Assembly: GCF_000743945.1 (NCBI RefSeq)
Contig: NZ_CP009238.1
Location: 744,001-808,000, forward strand
Length of the DNA: 64,000 nucleotides
Direction of reading: 5' to 3'
Source of the DNA: Basilea psittacipulmonis DSM 24701
Lineage (GTDB): Bacteria > Pseudomonadota > Gammaproteobacteria > Burkholderiales > Burkholderiaceae_B
A model generated the notes under the pieces. The model had not been told where the DNA came from. It saw nothing but the letters and a program-made list of their open reading frames with translations, and did no database searches. Within the stretch, counting starts at the first letter, position 1; each line of letters begins with the position of its first letter. A program made the translations under genes and the position numbers. Below are positions 1-9,379 of this stretch, piece after piece.

Positions 1-1
1 T

Positions 2-1642
2 TTCTTGGTCCTTGCGGGCTTTTTTGTAAATCTATCTTACGCGAATATCGCGATGAGTGATCGAGATTTACAAGTAAATTTTGAACAAGCAGTTGATAAA
101 CATGACTATACACTCATGGGTGAGTATGCTTTAGAATTAGCAAAACGACTTAAAGACCCAGCATACGCCGAAAAAGCCACTATTATTTATCAAGGTAAAC
201 AAGACTATAATTTAATGCTTGAATCTGCTAGATTATGGTTGCATTTTGCTCCAAATAATCCAGAGGCTAAAAAAGTATTAAATTTCGCTATGTTGATGAC
301 TCAAGACACAGAGGTATCGATAGAACGATTAAAAAAAGAATTATTAGCCTCCTCTGATCCCTTGGCATTGATTGATGAATACTATGATCTCATGGACGTT
401 CCAGATGTTTCAATCTCCGATAATGTCAAGTTGTTAGAGATTTTTAAAGGCATATTGACAGACGATTTATTTAATCAGACAAAAGTTCAGATTTATTTGG
501 CACGATTGGCTTATTTGGCTAATGATCTTGAAACGGCCCAAAAAGCGATGCTGACCGCTAAACGATTGGCAGATGGAGATAGGGTTTTTGCATTTAGTAT
601 TCTTGAATTAGATGTTTTTGAACCTCAAGAAACCATTGATTTTGCCATGAATTATCTTAGTACGCATAAGGATGATGCTTATTTTGTCAAAGAGCTTATT
701 CATTATATGCTTCGTTTCCCAGAACATTCATTGGCCTACGTGCCTTTGTTAAATGAATGGTACCCTGGTAAGACTTGGTTGCCTTTAATTGAATTGCCTA
801 TTTTAGCTAACCTAAAAAAATATGATGATTTGCTTAAACAGGTTAAATTGAGGATGCAACAAAATGATGGTCAAAATAGCGATTTAAATGATACGCTTAA
901 TTCGTATCTGGCAGAGGCTTATTATGGATTAGGGCGTTATGAAGATTCCTTGGATGTTATTGATCATCAGCTTAAACCTGACTACTCGCATTTAATTACT
1001 TACGTGTATTTGAATGATTTATATCGCTTGGGTAAATACGACGATTTTGAAATCGCACTCAAAGAAAATGTGGATGTTTCATTTACCTATTCGGGGCAGG
1101 TGTTGGCCTTGGAGTATTTAATTTATCTGAAACGCCATGAAGCATTATCGGTAAAAGATATTGAAAGTAGTCTTGAAGAGTTGGATGACGATGAGCTATT
1201 TGCCTTTGTGAAACAGCTTTATGAAGAAAATGAAGCGTTGGATGAGGCAGTGAAATGTTTGGATATTTTATTAAAACGTGCCCCTTTTGATCCCGAGTGG
1301 AACAATATGTTGGCGACCATTAACTTGGTATTGGATGTTAATTTAGACAAGGGATGGTTATCAAATCAAACGGCATTATTATCCGAACAAAATAATCCAA
1401 TCTTTGTGGGAACCCAATTGTTATATTTGTTTAAGTTTGGTGAAAAAGCTAAAGCACTGGAAGTTTTAAAACAAAATGAACGTATTTTGGAAAATCCTTA
1501 TTTTATCCAAACGCTACTTAAAACCTTGGCTCGCCAAGAACCTAATGTCGCGATGCCTTTGTACAAAGAATTAAGTGCGGATTCACGATTTTCATTTTTG
1601 CGTTCTGATATGAATAAGATGGAGAAAATGAATGATCAATAA
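2..1642 (+). CDS. Tetratricopeptide-repeat protein, 5' end outside window
   Basis: The frame is open from base 2, so the first codons lie before the window. The visible N-terminus (LVLAGFFVNLSYA) looks like the hydrophobic core of a signal peptide, which suggests an exported periplasmic or membrane-attached protein. About 546 residues are visible, rich in helical TPR-like blocks (for example the LNSYLAEAYYGLGRYEDSL segment near residue 300). TPR proteins mediate protein-protein contacts; the partner is unknown. The gene overlaps lolB by 11 bases, so the two are likely co-transcribed. A TPR gene directly upstream of lolB is common in Alcaligenaceae, which supports the call by context. A TTG at base 5 could be read as a start but would truncate the signal peptide. 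Confidence 0.8.
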   Translation, partial: FLVLAGFFVNLSYANIAMSDRDLQVNFEQAVDKHDYTLMGEYALELAKRLKDPAYAEKATIIYQGKQDYNLMLESARLWLHFAPNNPEAKKVLNFAMLMTQDTEVSIERLKKELLASSDPLALIDEYYDLMDVPDVSISDNVKLLEIFKGILTDDLFNQTKVQIYLARLAYLANDLETAQKAMLTAKRLADGDRVFAFSILELDVFEPQETIDFAMNYLSTHKDDAYFVKELIHYMLRFPEHSLAYVPLLNEWYPGKTWLPLIELPILANLKKYDDLLKQVKLRMQQNDGQNSDLNDTLNSYLAEAYYGLGRYEDSLDVIDHQLKPDYSHLITYVYLNDLYRLGKYDDFEIALKENVDVSFTYSGQVLALEYLIYLKRHEALSVKDIESSLEELDDDELFAFVKQLYEENEALDEAVKCLDILLKRAPFDPEWNNMLATINLVLDVNLDKGWLSNQTALLSEQNNPIFVGTQLLYLFKFGEKAKALEVLKQNERILENPYFIQTLLKTLARQEPNVAMPLYKELSADSRFSFLRSDMNKMEKMNDQ

Positions 1643-2150
1643 GATCATAAAATGGCCTTTGCTATTACTGGTTTTGTTTCTAACGGCTTGTTCAAGTCTT
1701 AAAAAGGCTGAAGAAACTCCCTCGCTGGTTAAAGAAGGACGCATTGCGGTTGTGGTAAGTCAGTTATTGCCTAAAAAACGTTCAGCTGATACGTTTAATT
1801 TTATGTGGCGTGATTTCGATCGTCGCACGCAGGAGCTGATATTTACGAATACATTAGGTATTACGGTTGCTAAGATTATAGATGATGGCCATAAAATCAG
1901 CGTCCAATCTGCTTTAGGCGATGATAAGGTTTTCTCAAGTTGGGATGAATTTAGCCAATATTACTTTGGTCAATTATTACCATTAGATCAAATTCGTCCG
2001 CTGTTTTATGGGGAAACGATTCATTTAAGCGAGCCTTGGAAAGTTGATACACTAGAATATAACCAAAAACAAGCGATTAAAAAACTTGTGGTGTCTTCAG
2101 ATGATTTAAATGGTCGTCGAGTTAAATTAACGATTGTGGTCACAAAGTAA
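1632..2150 (+). CDS. lolB: Outer-membrane lipoprotein localisation factor LolB
   Basis: LolB accepts lipoproteins from the periplasmic carrier LolA and inserts them into the inner leaflet of the outer membrane. The 172-residue product begins with a short basic segment, a hydrophobic stretch and a lipobox (LTAC, Cys about residue 20), so it is itself a lipoprotein. The rest is a compact beta-rich domain of the usual LolB size. Sequence conservation is modest; the call rests on the lipobox, the length and the position directly before ispE, a conserved pairing in beta- and gammaproteobacteria. The start overlaps the upstream TPR gene. Confidence 0.85.
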   Translation: MINKIIKWPLLLLVLFLTACSSLKKAEETPSLVKEGRIAVVVSQLLPKKRSADTFNFMWRDFDRRTQELIFTNTLGITVAKIIDDGHKISVQSALGDDKVFSSWDEFSQYYFGQLLPLDQIRPLFYGETIHLSEPWKVDTLEYNQKQAIKKLVVSSDDLNGRRVKLTIVVTK

Positions 2151-2151
2151 T

Positions 2152-3039
2152 ATGGAAACGATAAGCTTAACTTCTCCTGCTAAATTGAATTTGTTTTTGC
2201 ATATTAATGGTCAGCTTCCTAATGGCTATCACGAACTACAAAGTGTTTTTGTGCCAGTGGGTTTAAGCGATACGATTCATTTGAAAAAAACAAGCGATGG
2301 CAAAATTAGAAGAGTCACGGATTTGCCTTTTGATGCGGAAAGTGACTTAATGGTTAAAGCGGCTAAATCGCTACAAGCTTATTATGATGTTAGCTTGGGA
2401 GTCGATATTTCGATCACTAAAAATATTCCGATGGGGGCAGGGTTAGGTGGCGGATCCAGTAATGCTGCAACGGTTTTGCGTGGTTTGTCTCAGCTGTGGG
2501 CGTTAGACGCGAGTGATGAAGTTTTGCATGAATTGGCCATTAAGTTGGGAGCCGATGTACCTTTCTTTTTGCAAGATAGTCCTGCTATTGTGGAGGGAAT
2601 TGGAGAGAAAATTACGCCCATCTCTTTGCCGTCAGAATGGTGTTATATGATTGTCTGTCCTCATGCTCATATAGCGACTGCGACGATTTTTAACGATCCC
2701 GCTTTGCCGAAAAACGCAAGAAAATACACGCATGAAGAAATCGTTAAACGTTTAAATCACTACCAAAGTCATCGATCAGTGGTGTCGTTATTTGGTGAAA
2801 ATATGTTAGAAGAAGTGGCTTTAAAACACTGTCCTGCTTTGAATGAATGGATGGAAAAAGCTTATTTCTCAACAGGGTCTTCTTTAAGATTGACGGGGTC
2901 AGGTTCGGCCTTATTTTTGGTGTTTGACGATATCGGACAGGCAAAAAAAGCGATGGATGATTTTTGTCTTCAATTGGATGCAGGGGTTGATAAGGTGGTC
3001 TTGTGTCAATCTCATCGTCCTCATATAAAAGAAAAATAG
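2152..3039 (+). CDS. ispE: 4-diphosphocytidyl-2-C-methyl-D-erythritol kinase
   Basis: IspE phosphorylates CDP-methylerythritol in the non-mevalonate isoprenoid pathway. The 295-residue protein has the GHMP-kinase ATP-binding motif PMGAGLGGGSSNAAT at about residues 93-107, the N-terminal SPAKLNLFLHI segment and the C-terminal LTGSGSALF glycine-rich motif. I place the start at ATG 2152, one base after the lolB stop; the frame stays open upstream to a TTG at 2134 inside lolB, but that adds six residues not typical of IspE. The tight junction suggests an operon with lolB. Confidence 0.95.
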   Translation: METISLTSPAKLNLFLHINGQLPNGYHELQSVFVPVGLSDTIHLKKTSDGKIRRVTDLPFDAESDLMVKAAKSLQAYYDVSLGVDISITKNIPMGAGLGGGSSNAATVLRGLSQLWALDASDEVLHELAIKLGADVPFFLQDSPAIVEGIGEKITPISLPSEWCYMIVCPHAHIATATIFNDPALPKNARKYTHEEIVKRLNHYQSHRSVVSLFGENMLEEVALKHCPALNEWMEKAYFSTGSSLRLTGSGSALFLVFDDIGQAKKAMDDFCLQLDAGVDKVVLCQSHRPHIKEK

Positions 3040-3100
3040 TCTATCTTGTGGTGTGTATGCAACAAAAAGGTAGGGGATAAGACTTTTGTGAGAGGATGAC

Positions 3101-3129
3101 TTTACAAGTTAATTAAATGTCTTTATAAT
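3101..3129 (+). promoter_or_regulatory. Sigma-70-type promoter for tRNA-Gln
   Basis: A -35 element TTTACA (3101-3106) and a perfect -10 TATAAT (3124-3129) are separated by exactly 17 bases. Transcription would start near 3136, about 12 bases before the mature tRNA. The transcript could continue into prs, which starts 33 bases after the tRNA. Confidence 0.75.
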
Positions 3130-3147
3130 AGCAATCTTTATCGATAT

Positions 3148-3224
3148 TGGGGTGTCGCCAAGCTGGTTAAGGCACCGGATTTTGATTCCGGCATGCGAAG
3201 GTTCGAATCCTTCCACCCCAGCCA
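3148..3224 (+). tRNA. tRNA-Gln (anticodon TTG)
   Basis: A full cloverleaf can be folded by eye: acceptor TGGGGTG paired with CACCCCA, D arm, anticodon stem CCGGA/TCCGG around loop TTTTGAT (anticodon TTG), and a T arm containing GGTTCGAATCC. The CCA end is encoded. Length is 77 nt. It lies between ispE and prs, as in related betaproteobacteria. Confidence 0.97.
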
Positions 3225-3257
3225 CTTCACTTATATCCTCTTGAAGAGATTTCTCTC

Positions 3258-4226
3258 ATGACAGCGCTAAATACTCCTAATGACTTCATGATCTTTACAG
3301 GTACAGCGAACACTGAACTTGCTAAAGAGGTAGTCGAACATCTGAATATGCCTTTAGGTAAGATGACCGTTGGTCAGTTTTCTGACGGTGAAGCGATGGT
3401 TGAAATTCTAGAAAATGTTCGTGGTCGCGATGTTTTCGTTCTTCAGCCTACTTGTGCTCCTACGAATGATAATCTGATGGAAATGATGATTATGGTGGAT
3501 GCACTTCGTCGTGCTTCGGCAGGTCGTATTACCGCCGCTATCCCTTATTTTGGTTATGCCCGTCAGGATCGTCGTCCACGTTCTGCACGTGTGGCAATTA
3601 GTGCGAAAGTCGTTGCTAATATGCTTCAGTCAGTAGGGGTGGATCGTATTTTAACGATGGACTTACATGCAGATCAGATTCAGGGCTTTTTTGATATTCC
3701 TGTGGATAATATTTACGCTTCACAGGTATTGATTGCGGATATGCGCAAAAAATACGCTCAGAAAGAGGATTTGGTTGTCGTATCCCCTGATATTGGTGGT
3801 GTTGTTCGTGCTCGTGCTACCGCTAAACAGCTAGGATGTGATTTGGCGATTATCGACAAACGTCGTCCACGTGCGAATGTATCTGAAGTGATGAACATCA
3901 TCGGTGAAATTAAAGAACGTAAATGTATTATTGTGGATGATATGGTCGATACAGCGGGTACCTTGTGTAAAGCCGCTGAGGCATTGAAAGAAAGAGGGGC
4001 CACTGAAGTGTCGGCTTATTGTACTCACCCAGTTCTTTCTGGCCCTGCTATCGAAAGAATCAATACATCTGTACTAGACGAATTAGTTGTAACGAATACA
4101 ATTCCTTTATCAGACGAAGCGAAAAAATCTGTTAAAATTCGTCAGCTGTCTTGTGCAGCATTGTTGGGTGAAACGATTTTACGTATTGCTCATACAGAAT
4201 CTGTGAGTGCTTTATTTACTGAATAA
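3258..4226 (+). CDS. prs: Ribose-phosphate pyrophosphokinase
   Basis: This enzyme makes PRPP from ribose 5-phosphate and ATP for purine, pyrimidine, NAD, histidine and tryptophan synthesis. The 322-residue product is of normal bacterial length. The flexible-loop region [18 protein letters not shown], the metal-binding [17 protein letters not shown] segment and the PRPP-binding loop [13 protein letters not shown] (about residues 215-227) are all intact. It follows tRNA-Gln closely and precedes rplY, separated from the latter by a hairpin with a T run. Confidence 0.97.
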   Translation: MTALNTPNDFMIFTGTANTELAKEVVEHLNMPLGKMTVGQFSDGEAMVEILENVRGRDVFVLQPTCAPTNDNLMEMMIMVDALRRASAGRITAAIPYFGYARQDRRPRSARVAISAKVVANMLQSVGVDRILTMDLHADQIQGFFDIPVDNIYASQVLIADMRKKYAQKEDLVVVSPDIGGVVRARATAKQLGCDLAIIDKRRPRANVSEVMNIIGEIKERKCIIVDDMVDTAGTLCKAAEALKERGATEVSAYCTHPVLSGPAIERINTSVLDELVVTNTIPLSDEAKKSVKIRQLSCAALLGETILRIAHTESVSALFTE

Positions 4227-4239
4227 GGTACTTTTTGGG

Positions 4240-4289
4240 GCCTAATACTGGTCGCGGTATTAGGCATTTGCCGTAAGGCGTTTTTTTTT
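4240..4289 (+). terminator. Hairpin plus T run between prs and rplY
   Basis: A 9-bp perfect stem (GCCTAATAC, 4240-4248, with GTATTAGGC, 4257-4265) is followed by a small GCC-GTAA-GGC hairpin and nine Ts (4281-4289). This could end prs transcription, or attenuate read-through into rplY, whose ribosome-binding site starts six bases after the T run. Confidence 0.6.
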
Positions 4290-4304
4290 ATTTTGGAGTT
4301 TTCC

Positions 4305-4922
4305 ATGAAGTTTAATGCAGTGACTAGAGGTGTTCAAGGATCGAGTGCGAGCCGCCGCCTTCGCCGTGCAGGTCGTTTACCTGGTATCGTTTATGGTGGT
4401 GGAGAGCCTGCTGTATCGATCGATCTTGATCATAACGAAATTTATTATGCACTACAAAAAGAAGCGTTTCACTCTTCTATCCTAGAATTATCTATTGATG
4501 GTAAAGTGGAACAAGTTTTATTGCGTGCATCACAATGGCACCCTTATAAACCACAAGTGCTTCACATCGATTTCCAACGTGTGAAAGCAGGTGAAATGTT
4601 AACGACATCTGTTCCATTACATTTCTTGAACGCAGAGATTTCTCCTGCTGTGAAAGAACAAGGTGCCCAAATTAACACCGTTATGAACGAAGTAGAAATC
4701 TCTTGCTTGCCTCGTCATTTACCAAGCCATATCGATGTTGATTTGTCTAAGATGAATGATGGCGACGTATTGACCGTTGCTAACTTGATCGCTCCTGAAG
4801 GCGTTCAGTTTACACATGTTGCTGATGAAAGTGCAGTGGTAGCGGTAGCTAGCGTGATTCAAGAAGCAGCATCTCAAGAGGATGCAGAAGCTACTCAAGA
4901 AGAAACAACAGCAGAAGCTTAA
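4305..4922 (+). CDS. rplY: Large-subunit ribosomal protein L25 (long CTC/TL5 form)
   Basis: L25 binds 5S rRNA in the large ribosomal subunit. The 205-residue product is the long form: an N-terminal 5S-binding barrel (RRLRRAGRLPGIVYGGG at about residues 17-33) followed by the C-terminal TL5-like domain with HIDVDLSKMNDGD, ending in an acidic Glu/Ala-rich tail. The start at ATG 4305 is chosen because GGAG (4295-4298) sits 6 bases upstream; an in-frame TTG at 4293 overlaps this site and is unlikely. The prs-rplY-pth order is typical of the group. Confidence 0.95.
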   Translation: MKFNAVTRGVQGSSASRRLRRAGRLPGIVYGGGEPAVSIDLDHNEIYYALQKEAFHSSILELSIDGKVEQVLLRASQWHPYKPQVLHIDFQRVKAGEMLTTSVPLHFLNAEISPAVKEQGAQINTVMNEVEISCLPRHLPSHIDVDLSKMNDGDVLTVANLIAPEGVQFTHVADESAVVAVASVIQEAASQEDAEATQEETTAEA

Positions 4923-4942
4923 TCATTCTTTTTTTACATCAG

Positions 4943-4970
4943 AGGCACCCCAAGGGGTGCCTTTATTTTT
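4943..4970 (+). terminator. Rho-independent terminator after rplY
   Basis: A perfect 9-bp stem AGGCACCCC / GGGGTGCCT with an AA loop (4943-4962) is followed by a T-rich tail to 4970. Confidence 0.9.
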
Positions 4971-5051
4971 ATTCTCAAATCATCTGAAAATACGATTGAA
5001 TGCGAGATTTTTAGATGATGTATAATGTTAAGATTTATAAGAAACGAGGCT

Positions 5052-5633
5052 ATGTCTATTAAATTAATAGTGGGCTTGGGTAATCCCGGAAAACAGTACG
5101 AAAAAACACGTCATAATGCAGGATTTTGGTTGTTAGATGATGTGGCGAACCATTTAGGGGTTTCATTTAAGCTTGAATCAGGATTTTTTGGTGAGGTGGC
5201 CAAAGTGATGATTCAGTCGCATCCTGTTTTCTTGTTGAAACCAACAACATTTATGAATCGTTCGGGACAGTCTGTTCGTGCGTTGAGCCAGTTTTACAAG
5301 ATATCGCCAGAAGCGATCTTAGTGGTGCATGATGAGTTAGATCTACCGCCAGGTGAAGTGAAGTTAAAGAAAGGCGGCGGTCATGCAGGCCACAACGGTC
5401 TTAAAGATATTCAAGCACAGTTAGGTACGCCGAACTTTTGGCGATTACGTCTAGGCATTGGACATCCTAGAACCTTGGGGATGGCACAGCAAGTGTTTGA
5501 TTATGTATTAAGTCCTCCTCGTAAAGAAGATCAGAATGAGATACAGGCCATGATCGATAAATCATATTGGGCAATTGAAAAAATAGTATTAGAACAGTTT
5601 GATGAGGCAAATCGAATACTAAGGGAAAAGTGA
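5052..5633 (+). CDS. pth: Peptidyl-tRNA hydrolase
   Basis: Pth releases tRNA from peptidyl-tRNAs that drop off the ribosome. The 193-residue product starts [20 protein letters not shown] and carries the catalytic His in KTRHNAGF, the FMNRSG motif, HDELDLPPG and [11 protein letters not shown], all family hallmarks. ATG 5052 is chosen over an in-frame ATG at 5025 because family members begin right at this point and a GAGG lies just upstream, although the spacing is short. The stop codon overlaps the start of the next gene (TGATG). Confidence 0.96.
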   Translation: MSIKLIVGLGNPGKQYEKTRHNAGFWLLDDVANHLGVSFKLESGFFGEVAKVMIQSHPVFLLKPTTFMNRSGQSVRALSQFYKISPEAILVVHDELDLPPGEVKLKKGGGHAGHNGLKDIQAQLGTPNFWRLRLGIGHPRTLGMAQQVFDYVLSPPRKEDQNEIQAMIDKSYWAIEKIVLEQFDEANRILREK

Positions 5634-6376
5634 TGTCGTACAAAAGAACGTTTCTTATCGAGTTATGTGATTTTTGGGAATTTTTAAAAAATCCTCGTAC
5701 CGCGATTAAACGACCGTTACGCAACACAGGTCTATTTCGCCTGAATATGCCGATTTCGCTTTTGGTGAAATGGTTGTTTTTTGTATTGTTTGTGAATATT
5801 TTTATATTTGCACCTGTTTCTTTTCAAGCTGGTGAAAGGTTGGTGGGATCAGAATATGCGATGAGCCCTGAAATGTTTCAAGATGTCACCATTTTGTTTT
5901 ATGCTATTTTCTTAGCCCCGCTGATTGAAGAAATGGTGTTTAGATATTCTTTGCGAGCACCTAAAATCATTTGGTGGTATTTTCCTTTGATTTTTCTTTG
6001 TTTGTTCCTGACTAAGAATAAGTTTATCTTATGCTTGGAGTTGATTTTATTGACAGGGGCGTTGTATTTTCAAGAAAAGAAAGTCAATATGGCCCGAGCC
6101 AAATTTGTTTACAAACATTATGGTATTATCGTTTTTTCAGTGATTTATTTGTTTGCGATGTTGCATGTGTTTAACTTCTCGTTTACAAATTTTACGACTG
6201 AGAAACTGCCGTTTCTCACGATGATAGTACTCCCCCAATTTTTTGCCGGTTTGGTGCTGAGCTTTATCAGAATTCGATCTGGCATCGTGGCTTCAATCGT
6301 ATTGCATGTATTGAATAATGCCACGGCAACAGCAATGATATTGTTTTTTCTTTCGATGCAGAAAGAACTTGTATAA
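5633..6376 (+). CDS. CPBP family intramembrane metalloprotease
   Basis: The 247-residue protein has several hydrophobic helices and the CPBP/Abi (CAAX protease-like) signature: EEMVFR (EExxxR) at about residue 100, HVFNF, and a C-terminal VLHVLNNAT segment that should supply the third metal-ligand motif. Known family members include eukaryotic CAAX prenyl proteases and bacterial bacteriocin self-immunity proteins; the substrate here cannot be told. The ATG overlaps the pth stop, so it is probably translated from the pth transcript. It interrupts the usual direct pth-ychF neighbourhood. Confidence 0.8.
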   Translation: MSYKRTFLIELCDFWEFLKNPRTAIKRPLRNTGLFRLNMPISLLVKWLFFVLFVNIFIFAPVSFQAGERLVGSEYAMSPEMFQDVTILFYAIFLAPLIEEMVFRYSLRAPKIIWWYFPLIFLCLFLTKNKFILCLELILLTGALYFQEKKVNMARAKFVYKHYGIIVFSVIYLFAMLHVFNFSFTNFTTEKLPFLTMIVLPQFFAGLVLSFIRIRSGIVASIVLHVLNNATATAMILFFLSMQKELV

Positions 6377-6388
6377 AGGATCAAAATT

Positions 6389-7480
6389 ATGGCACTTCAA
6401 TGTGGTATTGTAGGACTTCCTAATGTTGGAAAATCAACACTTTTTAACGCGTTAACAAAGGCGGGTATTGCAGCAGAGAATTATCCGTTTTGCACGATCG
6501 AGCCTAATGTTGGGATTGTGGAAGTTCCCGACCCTCGTTTAGATAAATTAGCTGAAATCGTCAAGCCTGAACGTGTGTTGCCTGCAACAGTTGAGTTTGT
6601 GGATATTGCAGGCTTGGTGGCAGGTGCCTCAAAAGGTGAGGGCTTGGGAAATCAGTTCTTAGCAAATATCCGTGAGACAGATGCGATTGTGCACGTGGTG
6701 CGTTGTTTTGAAGACGAGAACGTCGTGCATGTATCAGGGTCTGTTGATCCTTTACGAGATATAGAAGTGATTAACACCGAGTTAGCATTGGCCGATTTGG
6801 CTAGTGCTGAAAAAGCACTTCAGAAAGCCCAAAAAACGGCTCGTGCAGGCGATAAAGATTCCCAAAAACTTTGTGCGGTATTAGAACGTATTATTAATGT
6901 ACTGAATGAAGCAAAATCCATTCGCTCGATGAGTTTAGATGATGAAGAAAAAGCTTTGATTAAAACATTTTGCTTTATCACGGCTAAACCAGCGATGTAT
7001 GTTGCCAATGTTAAAGAAGATGGTTTTGACAATAATCCTTTCTTAGACAAAGTAAAAGCGTTTGCTGACCAAGAAAATGCCCCTGTGGTGGCCGTTTGTG
7101 CGGCGATCGAGGCTGAAATTGCGGATTTAGATGAGACGGATAAAGCTATTTTCCTAGAAGATATGGGAATGCAAGAACCTGGATTAAATCGCGTGATTCG
7201 TGCGGGCTTTAAACTATTAGGGCTACAGACTTACTTTACGGCTGGGGTTAAGGAAGTACGTGCATGGACGATTAAAATAGGCGACACGGCACCTAAGGCA
7301 GCAGGCGTGATTCACACCGACTTTGAACGCGGGTTTATTAGAGCTCAAACCATTTCTTACGAAGATTTTATCCAGTATAAAGGTGAACAAGGTGCTAAAG
7401 AAGCTGGAAAAATGCGAGCTGAAGGAAAAGACTATATTGTACAAGATGGAGATGTTTTAAACTTCTTATTTAATGTCTAA
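6389..7480 (+). CDS. ychF: Redox-regulated GTPase/ATPase YchF
   Basis: YchF is an Obg-family P-loop protein (OLA1 orthologue) that binds ribosomes and prefers ATP. The 363-residue product has G1 GLPNVGKST (about residues 8-16), the switch segment [12 protein letters not shown]3 [20 protein letters not shown], a coiled-coil insertion, and the C-terminal TGS domain ending in [13 protein letters not shown]. Length and motifs match the family. It lies 12 bases after the CPBP protease gene and slightly precedes the transporter operon. Confidence 0.96.
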   Translation: MALQCGIVGLPNVGKSTLFNALTKAGIAAENYPFCTIEPNVGIVEVPDPRLDKLAEIVKPERVLPATVEFVDIAGLVAGASKGEGLGNQFLANIRETDAIVHVVRCFEDENVVHVSGSVDPLRDIEVINTELALADLASAEKALQKAQKTARAGDKDSQKLCAVLERIINVLNEAKSIRSMSLDDEEKALIKTFCFITAKPAMYVANVKEDGFDNNPFLDKVKAFADQENAPVVAVCAAIEAEIADLDETDKAIFLEDMGMQEPGLNRVIRAGFKLLGLQTYFTAGVKEVRAWTIKIGDTAPKAAGVIHTDFERGFIRAQTISYEDFIQYKGEQGAKEAGKMRAEGKDYIVQDGDVLNFLFNV

Positions 7481-7493
7481 TCAAAAGGACTTT

Positions 7494-8600
7494 ATGACTC
7501 AAGAATCTTATCTTTACCAAAAAGATGATACCTTGTATATCTGCGGTTCGTGGACCCTAGCACATTATCAACGTCTTCGTGATAGTGTGCAAGGACCAGC
7601 ATCTTTTACGCATATTGATTTAAGCCATATCGAGGTAATCGATACATCAGGGGCTCAGCTTCTGATTCAGTATGCAGGAGCAGAAAAGATAAGAGACTAT
7701 TTAACGCATCATCCTCAAGATGAAAAAGGGCATTTTGCTTTAATTCAAGCCGTATTACAAGCGGTTGAAACGTCTAAGGTCTCACCCGTTAAACCATCAC
7801 GCCGATTCAATATACTGGAAGAATTGGGGATGTTTATCGAACGTCTTTGGCATGGCCAATTGCGATTATTAGGGATGTTCGGTGAAGTATTGTCGTATCT
7901 TTTTTTACATCTTTTTAAACCCAAAACTTGGCGTTTAACCTCGACACTCTATCATTTGCAAACAGCAGGTTTTGAGGCGGTTCCTATTATCGCCTTGATG
8001 ACGTTTATGGTCGGGGCAGTGGTAGCTTTTTTAGGTGCCACGGTGTTGAGTACCTTTGGTGTGGAAATTTATACGGTGAGATTGGTTGGATTCTCATTTT
8101 TAAGAGAGTTCGCCGTAATATTGGTAGCGATATTAGTGGCCGGGCGGACAGCCAGTGCTTACACCGCTCAAATAGGTTCGATGAAGGTTAATGAGGAATT
8201 GGATGCACTCAAAGCCAGCGGTTCTTCACTATTAGAATTGCTTGTGATACCAAGGGTATTGGCATTGTTTATTGCTTTGCCTTTGTTAACGGTTATCGGC
8301 ATGATATGTGGATTGCTAGGTGGGATGCTAGTTTGCATGGTTTCCTTAAATATCTCACCGACGATTTTTTTAGTCGAATTAGAATCCAGTATATCGGTAT
8401 CGCATTTTTTTGTAGGGTTGTCCAAAGCACCTGTGATGGCTATTGTGATTGCGATGATTGGCTGTACAGAAGGATTTAAAGTCGAAAGTAGTGCTCAATC
8501 AGTAGGCGAACATACGACATCCAGTGTGGTTCAATCTATTTTTATGGTCATTTTGTTAGACGCTATCTTTGCGATCTTTTGTATGGAGATGGGATGGTGA
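7494..8600 (+). CDS. MlaE-family ABC permease fused to a STAS domain
   Basis: The 368-residue protein has an N-terminal STAS-like domain (about residues 1-95, with HIDLSHIEVIDTSGAQLL, similar in plan to MlaB) and a C-terminal MlaE/YrbE permease domain with about five membrane helices and the conserved GRTASAYTAQIGSMKVNEE cytoplasmic segment. Such permeases move phospholipids or sterols together with an MCE protein. I prefer ATG 7494 because AAAAGGA lies five bases upstream; ATG 7473, overlapping the ychF stop, is possible. It overlaps the ATPase gene by seven bases, the first junction of a four-gene operon. Confidence 0.9.
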   Translation: MTQESYLYQKDDTLYICGSWTLAHYQRLRDSVQGPASFTHIDLSHIEVIDTSGAQLLIQYAGAEKIRDYLTHHPQDEKGHFALIQAVLQAVETSKVSPVKPSRRFNILEELGMFIERLWHGQLRLLGMFGEVLSYLFLHLFKPKTWRLTSTLYHLQTAGFEAVPIIALMTFMVGAVVAFLGATVLSTFGVEIYTVRLVGFSFLREFAVILVAILVAGRTASAYTAQIGSMKVNEELDALKASGSSLLELLVIPRVLALFIALPLLTVIGMICGLLGGMLVCMVSLNISPTIFLVELESSISVSHFFVGLSKAPVMAIVIAMIGCTEGFKVESSAQSVGEHTTSSVVQSIFMVILLDAIFAIFCMEMGW

Positions 8601-9379
8601 GACAAACAATGATAGCGGTCAAAGATTTATGTAATTCATTTGGCCCACAAATTGTTCACGAACACTTAGATTTTACCGTCTATTCGGATGAGATCGTGGG
8701 GATTGTTGGTGGTTCAGGAACAGGAAAATCTGTTCTGTTACGTACCATATTAGGATTGAATCAACCGACTTCTGGACAAATTAATCTTTTTGGACAAGAT
8801 ATATTAACAATGTCTCAAACAGAACGTATGCGGATGAGTAAGCGTATCGGCGTTTTGTTTCAACAAGGTGCTTTATATTCGTCCTTAAATGTGCTGGATA
8901 ATGTTTCTTTTCCCTTAATTGAACAACAGGGATTAAGTCGTTCAGAAGCTCATGAAATTGCCAGAATGAAGATTGCCTTAGTCGGGTTGCCACCATTAGC
9001 GGCTGATAAATACCCTTTGGAATTATCAGGTGGGATGATAAAAAGAGCTGCCTTGGCAAGGGCCTTGGCATTAGATCCAGAGATTTTATTTTTAGATGAA
9101 CCGACCGCAGGGCTAGATCCTATCGCTGCGTCCAGCTTTGATCAATTGGTGCTGACATTGAAAAAAGCATTGAAGTTGACGATTGTGATGGTCACACACG
9201 ATCTGGATTCTTTATATACGATTTGCGATCGTGTGGCGGTTTTGTATGATAAAAAAGTATTAGCAAATGAACCTTTATCGGTCATTGAGCAGATTGATAA
9301 TGCTTGGATTCAAGCATATTTCCATGGTCCTAGAGGTCGTGCTGCTTATTTTGCAATAGGAGAAAATAATGGAACCTAA
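8594..9379 (+). CDS. Mla-type lipid ABC transporter ATP-binding protein
   Basis: This is the nucleotide-binding subunit for the STAS-permease. The 261-residue product has Walker A GGSGTGKS (about residues 39-46), signature LSGGMIKR, Walker B LFLDEPTAGLDP and the H-loop VTHD, in the MlaF/Ttg2A variety. ATG 8594 is chosen because GGAG (8585-8588) sits five bases upstream; the frame is open a little further into the permease gene. Both ends overlap neighbours, indicating translational coupling. Confidence 0.93.
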   Translation: MVRQTMIAVKDLCNSFGPQIVHEHLDFTVYSDEIVGIVGGSGTGKSVLLRTILGLNQPTSGQINLFGQDILTMSQTERMRMSKRIGVLFQQGALYSSLNVLDNVSFPLIEQQGLSRSEAHEIARMKIALVGLPPLAADKYPLELSGGMIKRAALARALALDPEILFLDEPTAGLDPIAASSFDQLVLTLKKALKLTIVMVTHDLDSLYTICDRVAVLYDKKVLANEPLSVIEQIDNAWIQAYFHGPRGRAAYFAIGENNGT

